From Maricaulaceae bacterium (GTDB lineage: Bacteria > Pseudomonadota > Alphaproteobacteria > Caulobacterales > Maricaulaceae): a stretch of 64,000 nt of DNA. The stretch lies in NCBI GenBank assembly GCA_026126205.1, contig JAHCJP010000009.1, positions 1 through 64,000 of the forward strand. Direction: 5' to 3'. Position numbers and translations under genes: made by a program. The notes below the pieces were generated by a model. The model made no database searches. It worked only from the letters and a program-made list of their open reading frames with translations, and was not told where the DNA came from. This document shows, piece after piece, positions 16,805 through 24,768 of the stretch. How positions within the stretch are numbered: the first letter of the stretch is position 1; every line of letters starts with the position of its first letter.

Positions 16805-19163
16805 AGAGCAGTCCTTGCAGGTCGGTCACGGCCCGTCGAAGCTCATCGGCGCCGCCGAACAGCTTGATGATTTCGGCGGGCTGGCCGTGAGTTGAGATGG
16901 GCGGAACCTTGAGCACGTCGGGCAAGACAAACTGCGCGTCGCCGTGCTCCGCGTATTTTTCCAGAAGCTCGTCGAGCACCTGACGCGCCTCGGGGGAGAA
17001 CTTCTCGAAATAATCCTTGCGCTCGGCCTTGAGGCGCTGCGCCCGCTCGCGCCTTGTGCGAAGCGGCGCGTTGAAGGCCAGATGGCAAAGCAGGTCGAAG
17101 GGGTCGGCATCGGTCTGGCCGGTCTGTTCGGCCAGCACGTCGAAATCGATCCCGCGCTCGGCCAGGGCGGCGATGATCTCGCTACGCTGGTCCGCGTCCG
17201 CCCACCGCCTGCGAAGCTCGGCGGAGGTCGGAGCTAATGACCGCACGCTTTCGGCGGCGTAGTCGGTGTATTTGACGACGCGAAGCTGCTTGCCGTTCGG
17301 GTCAAGCTCGTGGACCAGATGGGCCACGACTTCGACCTGGCCGCCGTCGAAATAGAATTTGCGCGGCTCGCCGGTCGGCGGTTCGATCACGCCGGGTTCG
17401 CCTTCCTCGGGCGGGGCGGGTTCCGGCTCCTGCCCTTCGGGGACGATTTCCGTCGTCGCGGTGGTTTCCCCGGAGTCGTTCACTTCTTCTTCCGTGATCC
17501 GGGCCGGATCGCCGTCGAAGTCCGGGTCGGCGAACATGCGGGTGGCCGAGCCGGTGTAGTCGAGGATATTGAACCACAGCTTGCCGTAATCGTCGCGCAG
17601 GCGCGTCCCGCGCCCGATGATCTGCTTGAACTCGCTCATGGACCCAACGACGCGCGCCAGCACGACATTCTTGCATGTCGGCGCATCGACGCCGGTCGTC
17701 AGAAGCTGCGACGACGTGAGGATAACCGGCGTTTTGGTTTCGAGGTCTTGGAACTTCGACAGGTGGCCGCGCCCGATGGCGCCCTCGTCGGCGGTGACGC
17801 GCGCTACATAGTCGGGATACTGCACCACAAGGTCGGCATTGAGGTTGACCAGCGCCTGCCGCATTTCCGAGGCGTGTTCCTGATCGACGCAGAACACGAT
17901 GGTCTTGGCGAAGCGGTCGGTTTTCTTGAGGAAGTCGGTCAGGTGGCGGGCGATGGCCTCCGTGCGGGCGCGCAAGGCGATAGATCGCTCGAAATCCTTG
18001 GTCTGGTATTCATCGTCGGGGATCGCGCGGCCGAAGCGATCAACCTCGTCCTTGCTCGGCCGCCAGCCTGCTGCGTCCCATTGGGTGACGACGCGATGCA
18101 CGCGGTAGGGCGCGAGGAAACCGTCGTCGATGCCCTGGCGCAGGCTGTATTCGTAGATGGGATTGCCGAAATAGAGGTAGGTGTCGCGGTTGTCTTCGCG
18201 CAGCGGTGTGGCCGTCATGCCGAGTTGATAGGCGGGCTTGAAATGCTCAAGGATGACGCGCCATGAACTGTCATCCCGCGCGCTTCCCCTGTGACATTCA
18301 TCGACGATGATGAGGTCGAAGAAGTCCGGCGGATAGTCCCGGAAAAGCCCGGCGCGGCGCTCGTCCTCGGCCAGCGCCTGATAGATGGCGAAATACATTT
18401 CCCGGCTTTTGACGATCTCGCCGGATTCGATCTTGTGGCGCGCGTCCCCGAAGGGGGTGAAGGTCTTGTCCTTCGGGTCGTCGATGAGGATGTTGCGATC
18501 CGCGAGGAACAGGATGCGCGGCTTGCGGTGCTCTCCGGTCGTGTTCCAGCGGCTCGACCAGAGCTTCCAACAAATCTGGAAGGCCACGATGGTCTTGCCG
18601 GTGCCCGTCGCCATGGTGAGAAGCAGGCGCTTCTTTCCGGCAAGAATGGCTTCGACCGTGCGGTTGATGGCGATCTGTTGATAGTAGCGGGGCGGCTTGC
18701 CGCCGACCGTATTGTAGGGGGCGATCAGGTGCTCCAACCGCTCGGGCGTGTCCATTCCGCTGCCAGCCTGATAGCGCCGCCAAAGGTCATCCGGTGCGGG
18801 GAAGTCGGCAATGCTCGTTTCCGTCCCTTTGAAATAGTCGATCTCGATGATTTCGGCGCCGTTGGTGGCGTAGGCGTATTTGAGGCTGAGGATCTCCGCG
18901 TAGTCGCGGGCCTGCTGCACGGCATCAGTCGCGGATTTGTAGCTGGCCTTCGCCTCGACCACAGCAAGCGGGAAGTCCCGCGTGTAGCGCAGCAGGTAAT
19001 CGACCCGCTTGGGCGGCTTGCGGACGAAGCCCTTGCCCACGGGAATGACGCGGCCATCCGTGATGGTGCGCTGCTCGGCAATGGAATGGGGTTCGCTGTC
19101 CCAACCGGTGGATTGCAGCTTGGGCACGACGAATTTTCGGCAGGTGTCGGCTTCGTTCGTCAT
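16791..19163 (-). CDS. hsdR: Type I restriction endonuclease subunit HsdR
   Basis: The 790-residue protein has an N-terminal PD-(D/E)xK nuclease (Asp55 in KRVDYLLRY, Glu70-x-Lys72 in VVEAKA). A superfamily 2 translocase follows: Walker A ATGTGK (185-190), IIVDECHRGSA (DEAD-box motif II), GMTATPLR (motif III) and FKQIIGRGTRLRDD (motif VI). The C-terminal part, with an acidic Pro/Glu linker, should contact the methyltransferase. HsdR translocates and cuts unmodified DNA. The frame is intact. It overlaps higA upstream by four bases and hsdMS downstream by 14, so it is part of one transcript starting at higB. Confidence 0.95.
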   Translation of the reverse strand: MTNEADTCRKFVVPKLQSTGWDSEPHSIAEQRTITDGRVIPVGKGFVRKPPKRVDYLLRYTRDFPLAVVEAKASYKSATDAVQQARDYAEILSLKYAYATNGAEIIEIDYFKGTETSIADFPAPDDLWRRYQAGSGMDTPERLEHLIAPYNTVGGKPPRYYQQIAINRTVEAILAGKKRLLLTMATGTGKTIVAFQICWKLWSSRWNTTGEHRKPRILFLADRNILIDDPKDKTFTPFGDARHKIESGEIVKSREMYFAIYQALAEDERRAGLFRDYPPDFFDLIIVDECHRGSARDDSSWRVILEHFKPAYQLGMTATPLREDNRDTYLYFGNPIYEYSLRQGIDDGFLAPYRVHRVVTQWDAAGWRPSKDEVDRFGRAIPDDEYQTKDFERSIALRARTEAIARHLTDFLKKTDRFAKTIVFCVDQEHASEMRQALVNLNADLVVQYPDYVARVTADEGAIGRGHLSKFQDLETKTPVILTSSQLLTTGVDAPTCKNVVLARVVGSMSEFKQIIGRGTRLRDDYGKLWFNILDYTGSATRMFADPDFDGDPARITEEEVNDSGETTATTEIVPEGQEPEPAPPEEGEPGVIEPPTGEPRKFYFDGGQVEVVAHLVHELDPNGKQLRVVKYTDYAAESVRSLAPTSAELRRRWADADQRSEIIAALAERGIDFDVLAEQTGQTDADPFDLLCHLAFNAPLRTRRERAQRLKAERKDYFEKFSPEARQVLDELLEKYAEHGDAQFVLPDVLKVPPISTHGQPAEIIKLFGGADELRRAVTDLQGLLYGTN

Positions 19164-19501
19164 ATCGTGTTCTTCTCGTTGCGAAGCCTGCCGCGCGTAT
19201 CATCGAGAGTACCCAAGTATGGCTTGACATTTATTGCTCTGGCGCGCTTGCGCGCTTCAGCGATGTCGAAGCTGTTCTGCATCCGCATGAGTGTTTCCAT
19301 CGACACGCCGAACGCCTTCTCGATGCGGATTGCCATTTCCGGCGACAGGTCGGCCCGCTCGTTGAGCAGGGCGGACAAGGCGGCGCGGGTGACGCCGAGA
19401 ACATCGGCGGCAGCAGTGACCGACAGGCCGAGAGGTTCGATCACCTCGGTCTTTACAAAGCCGCCGGGATGGGCGGGAGCCTTCATTCGGATGCCGTTCA
19501 T
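19160..19501 (-). CDS. higA: HigA-family antitoxin
   Basis: The 113-residue protein has the HigA signature: a short N-terminus with APAHPGGFVKTEVIEPLGLS, then an XRE-type helix-turn-helix (VTAAADVLGVTRAALSALLN) and ERADLSPEMAIRIEKAFGVS. HigA antitoxins neutralise HigB and repress their own promoter. ATG 19501 is preferred; a GTG at 19516 would add five residues, and neither has a strong ribosome binding site. The stop overlaps the hsdR start by four bases (ATGA), which ties the antitoxin gene to the restriction operon. Confidence 0.85.
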   Translation of the reverse strand: MNGIRMKAPAHPGGFVKTEVIEPLGLSVTAAADVLGVTRAALSALLNERADLSPEMAIRIEKAFGVSMETLMRMQNSFDIAEARKRARAINVKPYLGTLDDTRGRLRNEKNTI

Positions 19502-19519
19502 TGCGCTTGCGCCCACGTC

Positions 19520-19810
19520 TCAGCCGCTTCCTTCGTAGTTGAGGTCTACGATCTCGTTGTCCTGTGCGTCGATCCGGAACGTGAGCGCGCCGATCGGCGC
19601 GGCCCGAAGCTCCCATCGCCCCCGCCCGGCACCCGGCGGTAGTTGAACCGTCCAGCCAGCGACGCAGCGAAGCTCCGATTCCCCGGCCATGTCCTGAAGG
19701 AAGGACAGGATGCGCCGCAATCTCGAAACGTCGATGCGTCGCGGACCGGCCGGTTCGTCCTCTGCGATGAGAGAGCGCAGGCCCGGATGGACCACGTTCC
19801 GAATCTTCAT
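19520..19810 (-). CDS. higB: HigB-family toxin (RelE superfamily)
   Basis: The 96-residue protein fits HigB in length and layout: MKIRNVVHPGLRSLI at the start, VSRLRRILSFLQDM in the middle, then GWTVQLPPGAGRGRWELRA and LTFRIDAQDNEIVDLNYEG. HigB toxins are ribosome-dependent mRNA interferases. Toxin-first order with antitoxin behind is typical of higBA. The usual LKG..KG.WS segment is altered (LPPGAGRGRWELRA), so activity is not assured. ATG 19810 fits the family start; GTG 19852 would overlap the operator. It heads the restriction operon. Confidence 0.8.
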   Translation of the reverse strand: MKIRNVVHPGLRSLIAEDEPAGPRRIDVSRLRRILSFLQDMAGESELRCVAGWTVQLPPGAGRGRWELRAAPIGALTFRIDAQDNEIVDLNYEGSG

Positions 19811-19837
19811 GGCCGAAGCTACCCAATGGTTGCGCAT

Positions 19838-19857
19838 AGTGTCAAGCGACACTTTAC
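19838..19857 (-). promoter_or_regulatory. higBA operator and probable defence-operon promoter
   Basis: AGTGTC-GCTT-GACACT is a perfect six-base-arm inverted repeat (19838-19853) just upstream of higB, the usual place for HigA autorepression. The minus strand reads GTAAAGTGTCGCTTGAC (19857-19841), nearly the same as the half-site of the XRE operon at 33460-33475. TTGACA within it could be a -35 box, but the matching -10 is weak. Confidence 0.55.
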
Positions 19858-20010
19858 ATTCTGCCGGCTACTTGCTAGGGTTTGGTTGTCGGTGCGACCT
19901 GCCCCGGCATAGTGTTGAGGCTGCGGGGCGCGGGTGAGCATTTCCGTTCCAGGACAGAATGACCAGGCCGTGACCAATCGCTTTGCCCGGCGGTTCGGCA
20001 CCGTCGGGGC

Positions 20011-20211
20011 ATGTCCTTCGATGTCCACCATAACGGCAAGGCCGGGAAGCCCGCGAAGCAGTCGCTTCACGTGGTTCACGACTTTCCCGTCGAGGTTCCG
20101 GTCACGGATGCCGTGCTGGATGTCGTCGAAGCCTTCCTCGGCGCGCAACTGCTCGCCATCCTCGCCGCCGATACGCCTGACGATCTGCCCGATGTAGCCG
20201 CCCCGGAGTAA
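20011..20211 (+). CDS. Small hypothetical protein upstream of the recombinase
   Basis: The 66-residue product begins MSFDVHHNGKAGKPAKQSLH and is acidic at the C-terminus (DTPDDLPDVAAPE). Its TAA lies seven bases before the recombinase ATG, and the intervening ACGAAGGA serves as that gene's ribosome binding site. Composition is protein-like, unlike the competing frame 19934-20197. No family is recognised. A role as a recombination helper is conceivable from position only. Confidence 0.5.
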   Translation: MSFDVHHNGKAGKPAKQSLHVVHDFPVEVPVTDAVLDVVEAFLGAQLLAILAADTPDDLPDVAAPE

Positions 20212-20218
20212 CGAAGGA

Positions 20219-21877
20219 ATGGCCGCCCCAAAGCCCGCAACCCTCGCCGTCGCAGACGGTGAAGCACCGCTGCGCGCGGCGCTCTATCTGCGGGTGTCCA
20301 CGGGGCGGCAGGCGGAAAGCGACCTTTCCATTCCCGACCAGAGGCGGCAGGCGACGGCCTTCTGCAAGGCCAAGGGATGGAGCGTCGTCACCGAGTTCGT
20401 CGATGCTGGCCTGTCCGGCACCGACGACAACCGGCCGCAACTTCAGCGCCTTCTCGACATTGCGACGGGCGGCGGCGCACCCTTCGATGCCGTGGTCGTC
20501 CATTCCTTCAGCCGCTTCGCGCGCGACCATTTCGCGCTCGAATACCATGTCCGGCGGCTGCGCAAGCACAACGTCCGGCTGGTCTCGATCACGCAAGACC
20601 TCGGTGACGATCCCATGAGCGTCATGGTGCGCCAGGTCTTCGCCCTGTTCGACGAATATCAATCCAAGGAAAATGCCAAGCACGTCCTGCGCGCCATGCA
20701 GGAGAATGCCCGGCAAGGCTTCTGGAACGGCGCGGCGGCTCCCTATGGCTATGCCATCGTCGCCGCCGAACAGCGCGGCGCGAAGACCAAGAAGAAGCTC
20801 GCCGTCGATCCGGTCGAGGCCGAAGTCGTCCGCCAGATATTCAAGCTGATCCGCGAAGGCGACGGCGCCAGCGGCCCGATGGGTATCAAGGCCGCCGCGA
20901 CCTGGCTTAACGAACGCGGCTACCGCACCCGGAAGGGGGCGCGGTGGGGCATTGGCCCGCTGCACAAGCTCATCACCAGCACCACCTACAAGGGGGAGCA
21001 CCGCTTCAACACGAAGGCTTGGAAGACGCGAGAGGCGAAGCCCGACGCCGAGCACGTCGTCGTGCCGGTCGATCCGATCATCGACCCGGCGACCTTCGAC
21101 GCCATTCAGGCCCAGCTCAAGACCCGCAATCCGAAGGCCACGCCGCCGCGCGTCGTGACCGGCCCAATCCTGCTGACGGGCATCGCGACCTGCGCGACCT
21201 GCGGCGGCGGCATGACGCTGCGCACTGGCAAGTCCGGCCGCTACCGCTATTACACCTGCGCCTCCGCCATGCAGAAGGGCAAGTCGGCCTGCAAGGGCCG
21301 CTCGATCCCGATGGACAAGCTCGACGATATCGTCCTCGACGTCCTCGGCGACAAGCTGCTGACCGAACGCTTCGTCGAAGACCTGCTGGCGGGCCTGCTC
21401 GAACGCCAGACGGCGCGGGACGAAGACCACGCGCACCGTCTCAGCGCCCTCAAGGGCAAGCTCGCGGATGCCGAGGAACGGCTGAAGCGGCTGTATCAGG
21501 CGATTGAGAACGGCGTCGCCGATCCGTCAGACCCGACGCTCAAGGAGCGGATCGGGGTGGTGAAGACGGAGCGCGACATTGCCCATGTCGCCCTGACGCG
21601 CGCGGCGGCGGAACTAAGCCCGGAGGCGCGCATTACCGGCGAAAAGATCGCCGTCGCGGTGGAGGCCATGCGGGCGAATGTGCTGCAAGGGCCGATCCCG
21701 TTCCGCCGCGCCTATCTGCGGGCCATGATCGACAATGTGGAAGTCGATGACACGGAAGTCCGCATCTACGGGCGAAGGACCGTCCTCGAACGCCTCGTGA
21801 TGGGGGACGGGGTAGCTCCGGCCGGAGTTCCCAGTTTTGTTCGGAAGTGGCGCGCCCGAAAGGATTCGAACCTCTGA
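20219..21877 (+). CDS. Large serine recombinase (site-specific integrase)
   Basis: The 552-residue protein has a resolvase catalytic domain (about 18-165; Ser27 in YLRVSTGRQ). A recombinase domain follows, with ...GAAAPYGYAIV and TWLNERGYRTRKGARW. A zinc ribbon comes next (ATCATCGGGM ... YYTCAS ... CKG, about 323-360), then a coiled-coil (about 395-450). Such enzymes integrate and excise elements between attP and attB. The last codons (RARKDSNL) are encoded by the 3' end of the adjacent tRNA-Arg gene and the stop lies inside it, as expected if integration fused the gene to attB. ATG 20219 follows ACGAAGGA. Confidence 0.9.
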   Translation: MAAPKPATLAVADGEAPLRAALYLRVSTGRQAESDLSIPDQRRQATAFCKAKGWSVVTEFVDAGLSGTDDNRPQLQRLLDIATGGGAPFDAVVVHSFSRFARDHFALEYHVRRLRKHNVRLVSITQDLGDDPMSVMVRQVFALFDEYQSKENAKHVLRAMQENARQGFWNGAAAPYGYAIVAAEQRGAKTKKKLAVDPVEAEVVRQIFKLIREGDGASGPMGIKAAATWLNERGYRTRKGARWGIGPLHKLITSTTYKGEHRFNTKAWKTREAKPDAEHVVVPVDPIIDPATFDAIQAQLKTRNPKATPPRVVTGPILLTGIATCATCGGGMTLRTGKSGRYRYYTCASAMQKGKSACKGRSIPMDKLDDIVLDVLGDKLLTERFVEDLLAGLLERQTARDEDHAHRLSALKGKLADAEERLKRLYQAIENGVADPSDPTLKERIGVVKTERDIAHVALTRAAAELSPEARITGEKIAVAVEAMRANVLQGPIPFRRAYLRAMIDNVEVDDTEVRIYGRRTVLERLVMGDGVAPAGVPSFVRKWRARKDSNL

Positions 21878-21924
21878 CCCCCAGATTCGTAGTCTGGTGC
21901 TCTATCCAACTGAGCTACGGGCGC
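21848..21924 (-). tRNA. tRNA-Arg (anticodon ACG)
   Basis: The minus strand folds as a complete tRNA. The acceptor arms are GCGCCCG and CGGGCGC. The D arm contains TAGCTCAGTTGGATAGAGCA. The anticodon stem is CAGA/TCTG with loop CTACGAA (anticodon ACG), and the T loop is TTCGAAT. The 3' CCA is encoded. The last 30 bases also serve as the end of the recombinase gene, marking the attachment site. Confidence 0.97.
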
Positions 21925-22012
21925 GTCGCCGCATGGCGGCCCCGGCGGGCGGGCCCGGCCGGGAAGGCGCGGAACCTAACCGCGAGCGGCGCCCTTGGCA
22001 AGGGTGCTGCGC

Positions 22013-22996
22013 CTAAGTCCGCGAAGCCTCGAAAACCCCGCGCGCAATGGCGCGAGCGAGGCAGTCGGCGGCCAGCGCGCCAAGCCGCGCCAGCGTGAAA
22101 TCCACAGGCCCGGCCAGCGGCCGGGCGCCGGTCGACAGCGCGAACACCACATCCCCGTCATAGGGCGAGAACACCGGTCGGATCGCCCGCGCGACGCCCG
22201 CCGACGCCATCTGAGCCAGGCGTTTCGCCTGCGCCGGCGACAGCGCGGCGTCTGTGGCCACCGCGGCGATGGTGGTGTTGGCGCGCGGCGCCGGATTGGC
22301 TTTCGCCGCGCCCCAGTCCTCGGGTTCGGCCCGCCAGCCTTCCGGCGGGCGGGCGCCGCCGAATTCGCCGCCGATCTCCCACGGCCAGGCCCAGAACACG
22401 TCGGTTCCCGGCATCGTCGCCGAGCCGAAACTATTGACGCAGGCCAGCGCCCCCACCGCATAGCCGTCCCGCGTGACAATGCTGGCCGAACCGGTTCCGC
22501 CAAGGCGCGCACCGGCCATCGCGCCATAGCCGGCCCCGGCGCGGCCGAGGGCGACGTCCAGCGAAGCCGCCTTCACCGCCGCGGCGCCGAGATCGAAATA
22601 GGGCGGGCGCTCGCCCCAGGCCTTGTCGCCGCCATTGGCGAGATCATAGAGGATCGCCGCCGGAACCACGGGCGACACCGGAACCCCCGGTTTGTCGATC
22701 AACGCAAAGCCACGCCCGGCCGCGCCCAGCGCCGCCGCCGCCCCGTCCGCGGCGCCCAGCCCCCAGGATGACCCGCCGGACAGCACCACGGCATCGACGG
22801 CGTCGACCAGCGTGTGCGGCTGTATGGCATCGGTCTCGCGCGTGCCCGGCCCGCCGCCGCGCACATCGGCGGCGCAGACGGCGCGCGCATCCGGCGCGAT
22901 CACGGTGACGCCGGTGCGCACGCGCGCGTCATGAACCTGGCCGACCTTCAAGCCCGGCACGTCGGTGATGGCGTTTCTGGGGCCCGGCGCGGCCAT
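22013..22996 (-). CDS. P1 (S58) family peptidase, DmpA-like
   Basis: The 327-residue protein matches the P1/DmpA family of N-terminal nucleophile hydrolases. It has an ITDVPGLKVGQ opening, VVLSGGSSWGL, an ARLGGTGSASIVT strand and an NTTIAAVATDAAL segment near residue 240, where the precursor is normally cleaved to expose the nucleophile. Known members are aminopeptidases acting on small peptides or D-/beta-amino acid amides; the substrate here is unknown. There is no signal peptide, so it is probably cytoplasmic. It is the first chromosomal gene beyond the integration site and is intact. Confidence 0.85.
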   Translation of the reverse strand: MAAPGPRNAITDVPGLKVGQVHDARVRTGVTVIAPDARAVCAADVRGGGPGTRETDAIQPHTLVDAVDAVVLSGGSSWGLGAADGAAAALGAAGRGFALIDKPGVPVSPVVPAAILYDLANGGDKAWGERPPYFDLGAAAVKAASLDVALGRAGAGYGAMAGARLGGTGSASIVTRDGYAVGALACVNSFGSATMPGTDVFWAWPWEIGGEFGGARPPEGWRAEPEDWGAAKANPAPRANTTIAAVATDAALSPAQAKRLAQMASAGVARAIRPVFSPYDGDVVFALSTGARPLAGPVDFTLARLGALAADCLARAIARGVFEASRT

Positions 22997-23058
22997 GGCG
23001 GCTTTTCCTTCGCAATGCGGCGGCTATGGTGACCATCACGCCACATGGAACAAGCCCC

Positions 23059-24768
23059 ATGCGCCAGATTTCACTGCTGCTCGCCTGTCTCGCCCTTTTC
23101 GCCTGCGCCGAGGCGCCGGAACGCCCGGCGCAACCGCCGGCTCCCGCTGGCGAGGCCATGATCGCCGCCGCGCATCCGGACGCGGTGGAGGCGGGGCTGG
23201 AGATCCTGCGCGCCGGGGGAAGCGCCGTCGACGCCGCCATCGCCGTGCAGACGGCGCTGAGCCTGGTGGAGCCGCAGTCGAGCGGCATCGGCGGCGGCGC
23301 CTTCCTGGTGCATTTCGACGCCGCCACCGGCGCTGTGACCGTCTATGACGGACGCGAGACCGCCCCGGCGGGCGCCGGCGAGGATCTGTGGCTGGGCGAG
23401 GACGGACAGCCGATCGGCTTCCGCGAAGCGTGGAGCAGCGGCCGGGCGGCCGGCGCTCCCGGCGTCATCGCCCTGCTGGCGATGGCGCATGAAGACCATG
23501 GCCGCCTGCCGTGGGCGGACGGTTTCGCCCCCGCCATACGCCTCGCCGAGGAGGGATTCGAGATCGGCCCGCGGCTCAGCGCGTTGATCGGGCGCGTCGG
23601 CGCCGTGGGACGCCTTGCCGAGCATCCCGCCTCGCGCGCCTATTTCTTTGACGAGGCAGGCGCGCCGCTGCCCGTCGGTTTCGTGCGCGACAATCCCGAA
23701 TACGCCGCCACGCTGCGCGCCATCGCCGCCGGCTGGCGCAATTTCTACGAAGGCGAAATCGCGGATGGAATCATCGCCGCCGCAAACGAGCCGCCCCTGC
23801 CCGGCGCACTGAGCCTGGAAGACCTACGAACCTACCGCCCCGTGCGGCGCGAAGCGCTCTGCCGCCCGTACCGGGTCTGGACGGTGTGCGGCGCGCCGCC
23901 GCCATCGTCAGGCGGTGTGGCGGTGAACGCCATCCTCGGCCTGCTTGAGCCTTTTGACATGTCCGCGACAGGGCCGGAGACCGCCGAGGGCTGGCGCCGG
24001 TTCATCGAGGCCAGCCGCCTCGCCTATGCCGACCGCGACCGCTACGTCGGCGACGCCGATTTCGTTTTTGTGCCGGCAGACGGTCTGATCGATCGCGATT
24101 ATCTGCGCGAACGCGCGCGGCTGATTGATCGCGACACGGCCATCGAAACCGTGACTCACGGCGTTCCGCCGGGGGCTGGGACCGCAGGCGCGGACGATAC
24201 GCCCGACAATCCCGGCACCAGCCATTTCGTGGTCGTCGACGGCTGGGGAAACGTAGTCTCCATGACCACGACGGTTGAGGCCGCCTTCGGCAATCAGCGT
24301 ATGACCGGCGGCTTCCTGCTCAACAACCAGATGACCGACTTCGCCTTCACGGCCCAGGACGCCGAGGGGCGCCCGCTGGCCAACGCCCCGGCGCCCGGAA
24401 AGCGCCCGCGCTCGTCGATGTCGCCGACTATTGTTTTCGACGAAGACGGCGCGTTCGTACTGGCGACGGGGTCGCCGGGCGGCAATTCCATCATCGCCTA
24501 TACGGCCAAGACGCTGGTGGCGATGCTGGACTGGGGGATGTCCCCGCAGCAGGCCGCCGCCCTGCCCAACGTGGTGGCGCGCGGCGATGTGGTGAATATC
24601 GAAGATGGCTTCGATCCCGCGATCCTTGCGGAACTGCGGGACATCGGTTTCGCCGTCGACGCCGGGCGCGGCGAGAATTCCGGAATTCATATCGTCCGCC
24701 GCCTGCCGGACGGCTCCCTGACCGGCGCCGCCGATCCGCGGCGCGAGGGCGCGGCGCGTCAGCCCTGA
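23059..24768 (+). CDS. ggt: Gamma-glutamyltransferase, lipoprotein type
   Basis: The 569-residue protein begins with a lipoprotein signal (MRQISLLLACLALFAC, lipobox LFAC), so the mature form is probably membrane-anchored in the periplasm. Family motifs include GGSAVDAAIA, SSGIGGGAFL and the autoprocessing site GTSHFVVVD, where Thr387 becomes the N-terminal nucleophile of the small subunit. GNVVSMTTTVEAAFG and ATGSPGGNSII follow. It transfers or hydrolyses the gamma-glutamyl group of glutathione and related compounds. ATG 23059 is chosen for the signal peptide; ATG 23026 would add 11 residues. The 3' end overlaps the convergent kinase gene by ten bases. Confidence 0.92.
   Translation: MRQISLLLACLALFACAEAPERPAQPPAPAGEAMIAAAHPDAVEAGLEILRAGGSAVDAAIAVQTALSLVEPQSSGIGGGAFLVHFDAATGAVTVYDGRETAPAGAGEDLWLGEDGQPIGFREAWSSGRAAGAPGVIALLAMAHEDHGRLPWADGFAPAIRLAEEGFEIGPRLSALIGRVGAVGRLAEHPASRAYFFDEAGAPLPVGFVRDNPEYAATLRAIAAGWRNFYEGEIADGIIAAANEPPLPGALSLEDLRTYRPVRREALCRPYRVWTVCGAPPPSSGGVAVNAILGLLEPFDMSATGPETAEGWRRFIEASRLAYADRDRYVGDADFVFVPADGLIDRDYLRERARLIDRDTAIETVTHGVPPGAGTAGADDTPDNPGTSHFVVVDGWGNVVSMTTTVEAAFGNQRMTGGFLLNNQMTDFAFTAQDAEGRPLANAPAPGKRPRSSMSPTIVFDEDGAFVLATGSPGGNSIIAYTAKTLVAMLDWGMSPQQAAALPNVVARGDVVNIEDGFDPAILAELRDIGFAVDAGRGENSGIHIVRRLPDGSLTGAADPRREGAARQP

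Larger units (their letters stand above)
1..21877. mobile_element. Integrated mobile element, right part only, inserted at tRNA-Arg(ACG)
   Basis: The right boundary is visible: a large serine recombinase gene reads into the 3' end of a tRNA-Arg gene, and typical chromosomal genes follow. Inside lie functions usual for mobile DNA: resolvase, two toxin-antitoxin pairs, ArdC antirestriction protein, DUF2958 protein, type I restriction-modification and an Abi_C remnant. I saw no second copy of the tRNA 3' end in the first 21 kb, so the left end is probably outside the window. No conjugation or replication genes are visible in this part. Whether this is one element or nested elements cannot be decided here; the resolvase at 5.6 kb could belong to an inner one. 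Confidence 0.75.

Noticed and set aside
18440..18470. A third match to CCCCGAAGGGGGTG inside hsdR
   Set aside because: It is part of the intact coding sequence (FTPFGDAR region), so it is probably coincidence.
19934..20197. An 87-codon ORF before the recombinase
   Set aside because: It is Ser/Arg/Pro-rich and overlaps 20011-20211, whose product looks more protein-like and is spaced correctly from the recombinase.
1..20200. Left attachment site as a copy of the tRNA-Arg 3' end
   Set aside because: I looked for GGATTCGAAC-type sequence and saw no match to the tRNA end, so the left boundary appears to lie outside the window; an automated search would be decisive.
20102..21436. A 444-codon open frame opposite the serine recombinase
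   Set aside because: The sense strand has catalytic Ser, zinc ribbon and coiled-coil motifs; the antisense frame has none.
21847..22098. ORF beginning MARPKGFEPLTPRF
   Set aside because: This is the well-known translation of a tRNA gene in reverse; the DNA is tRNA-Arg.
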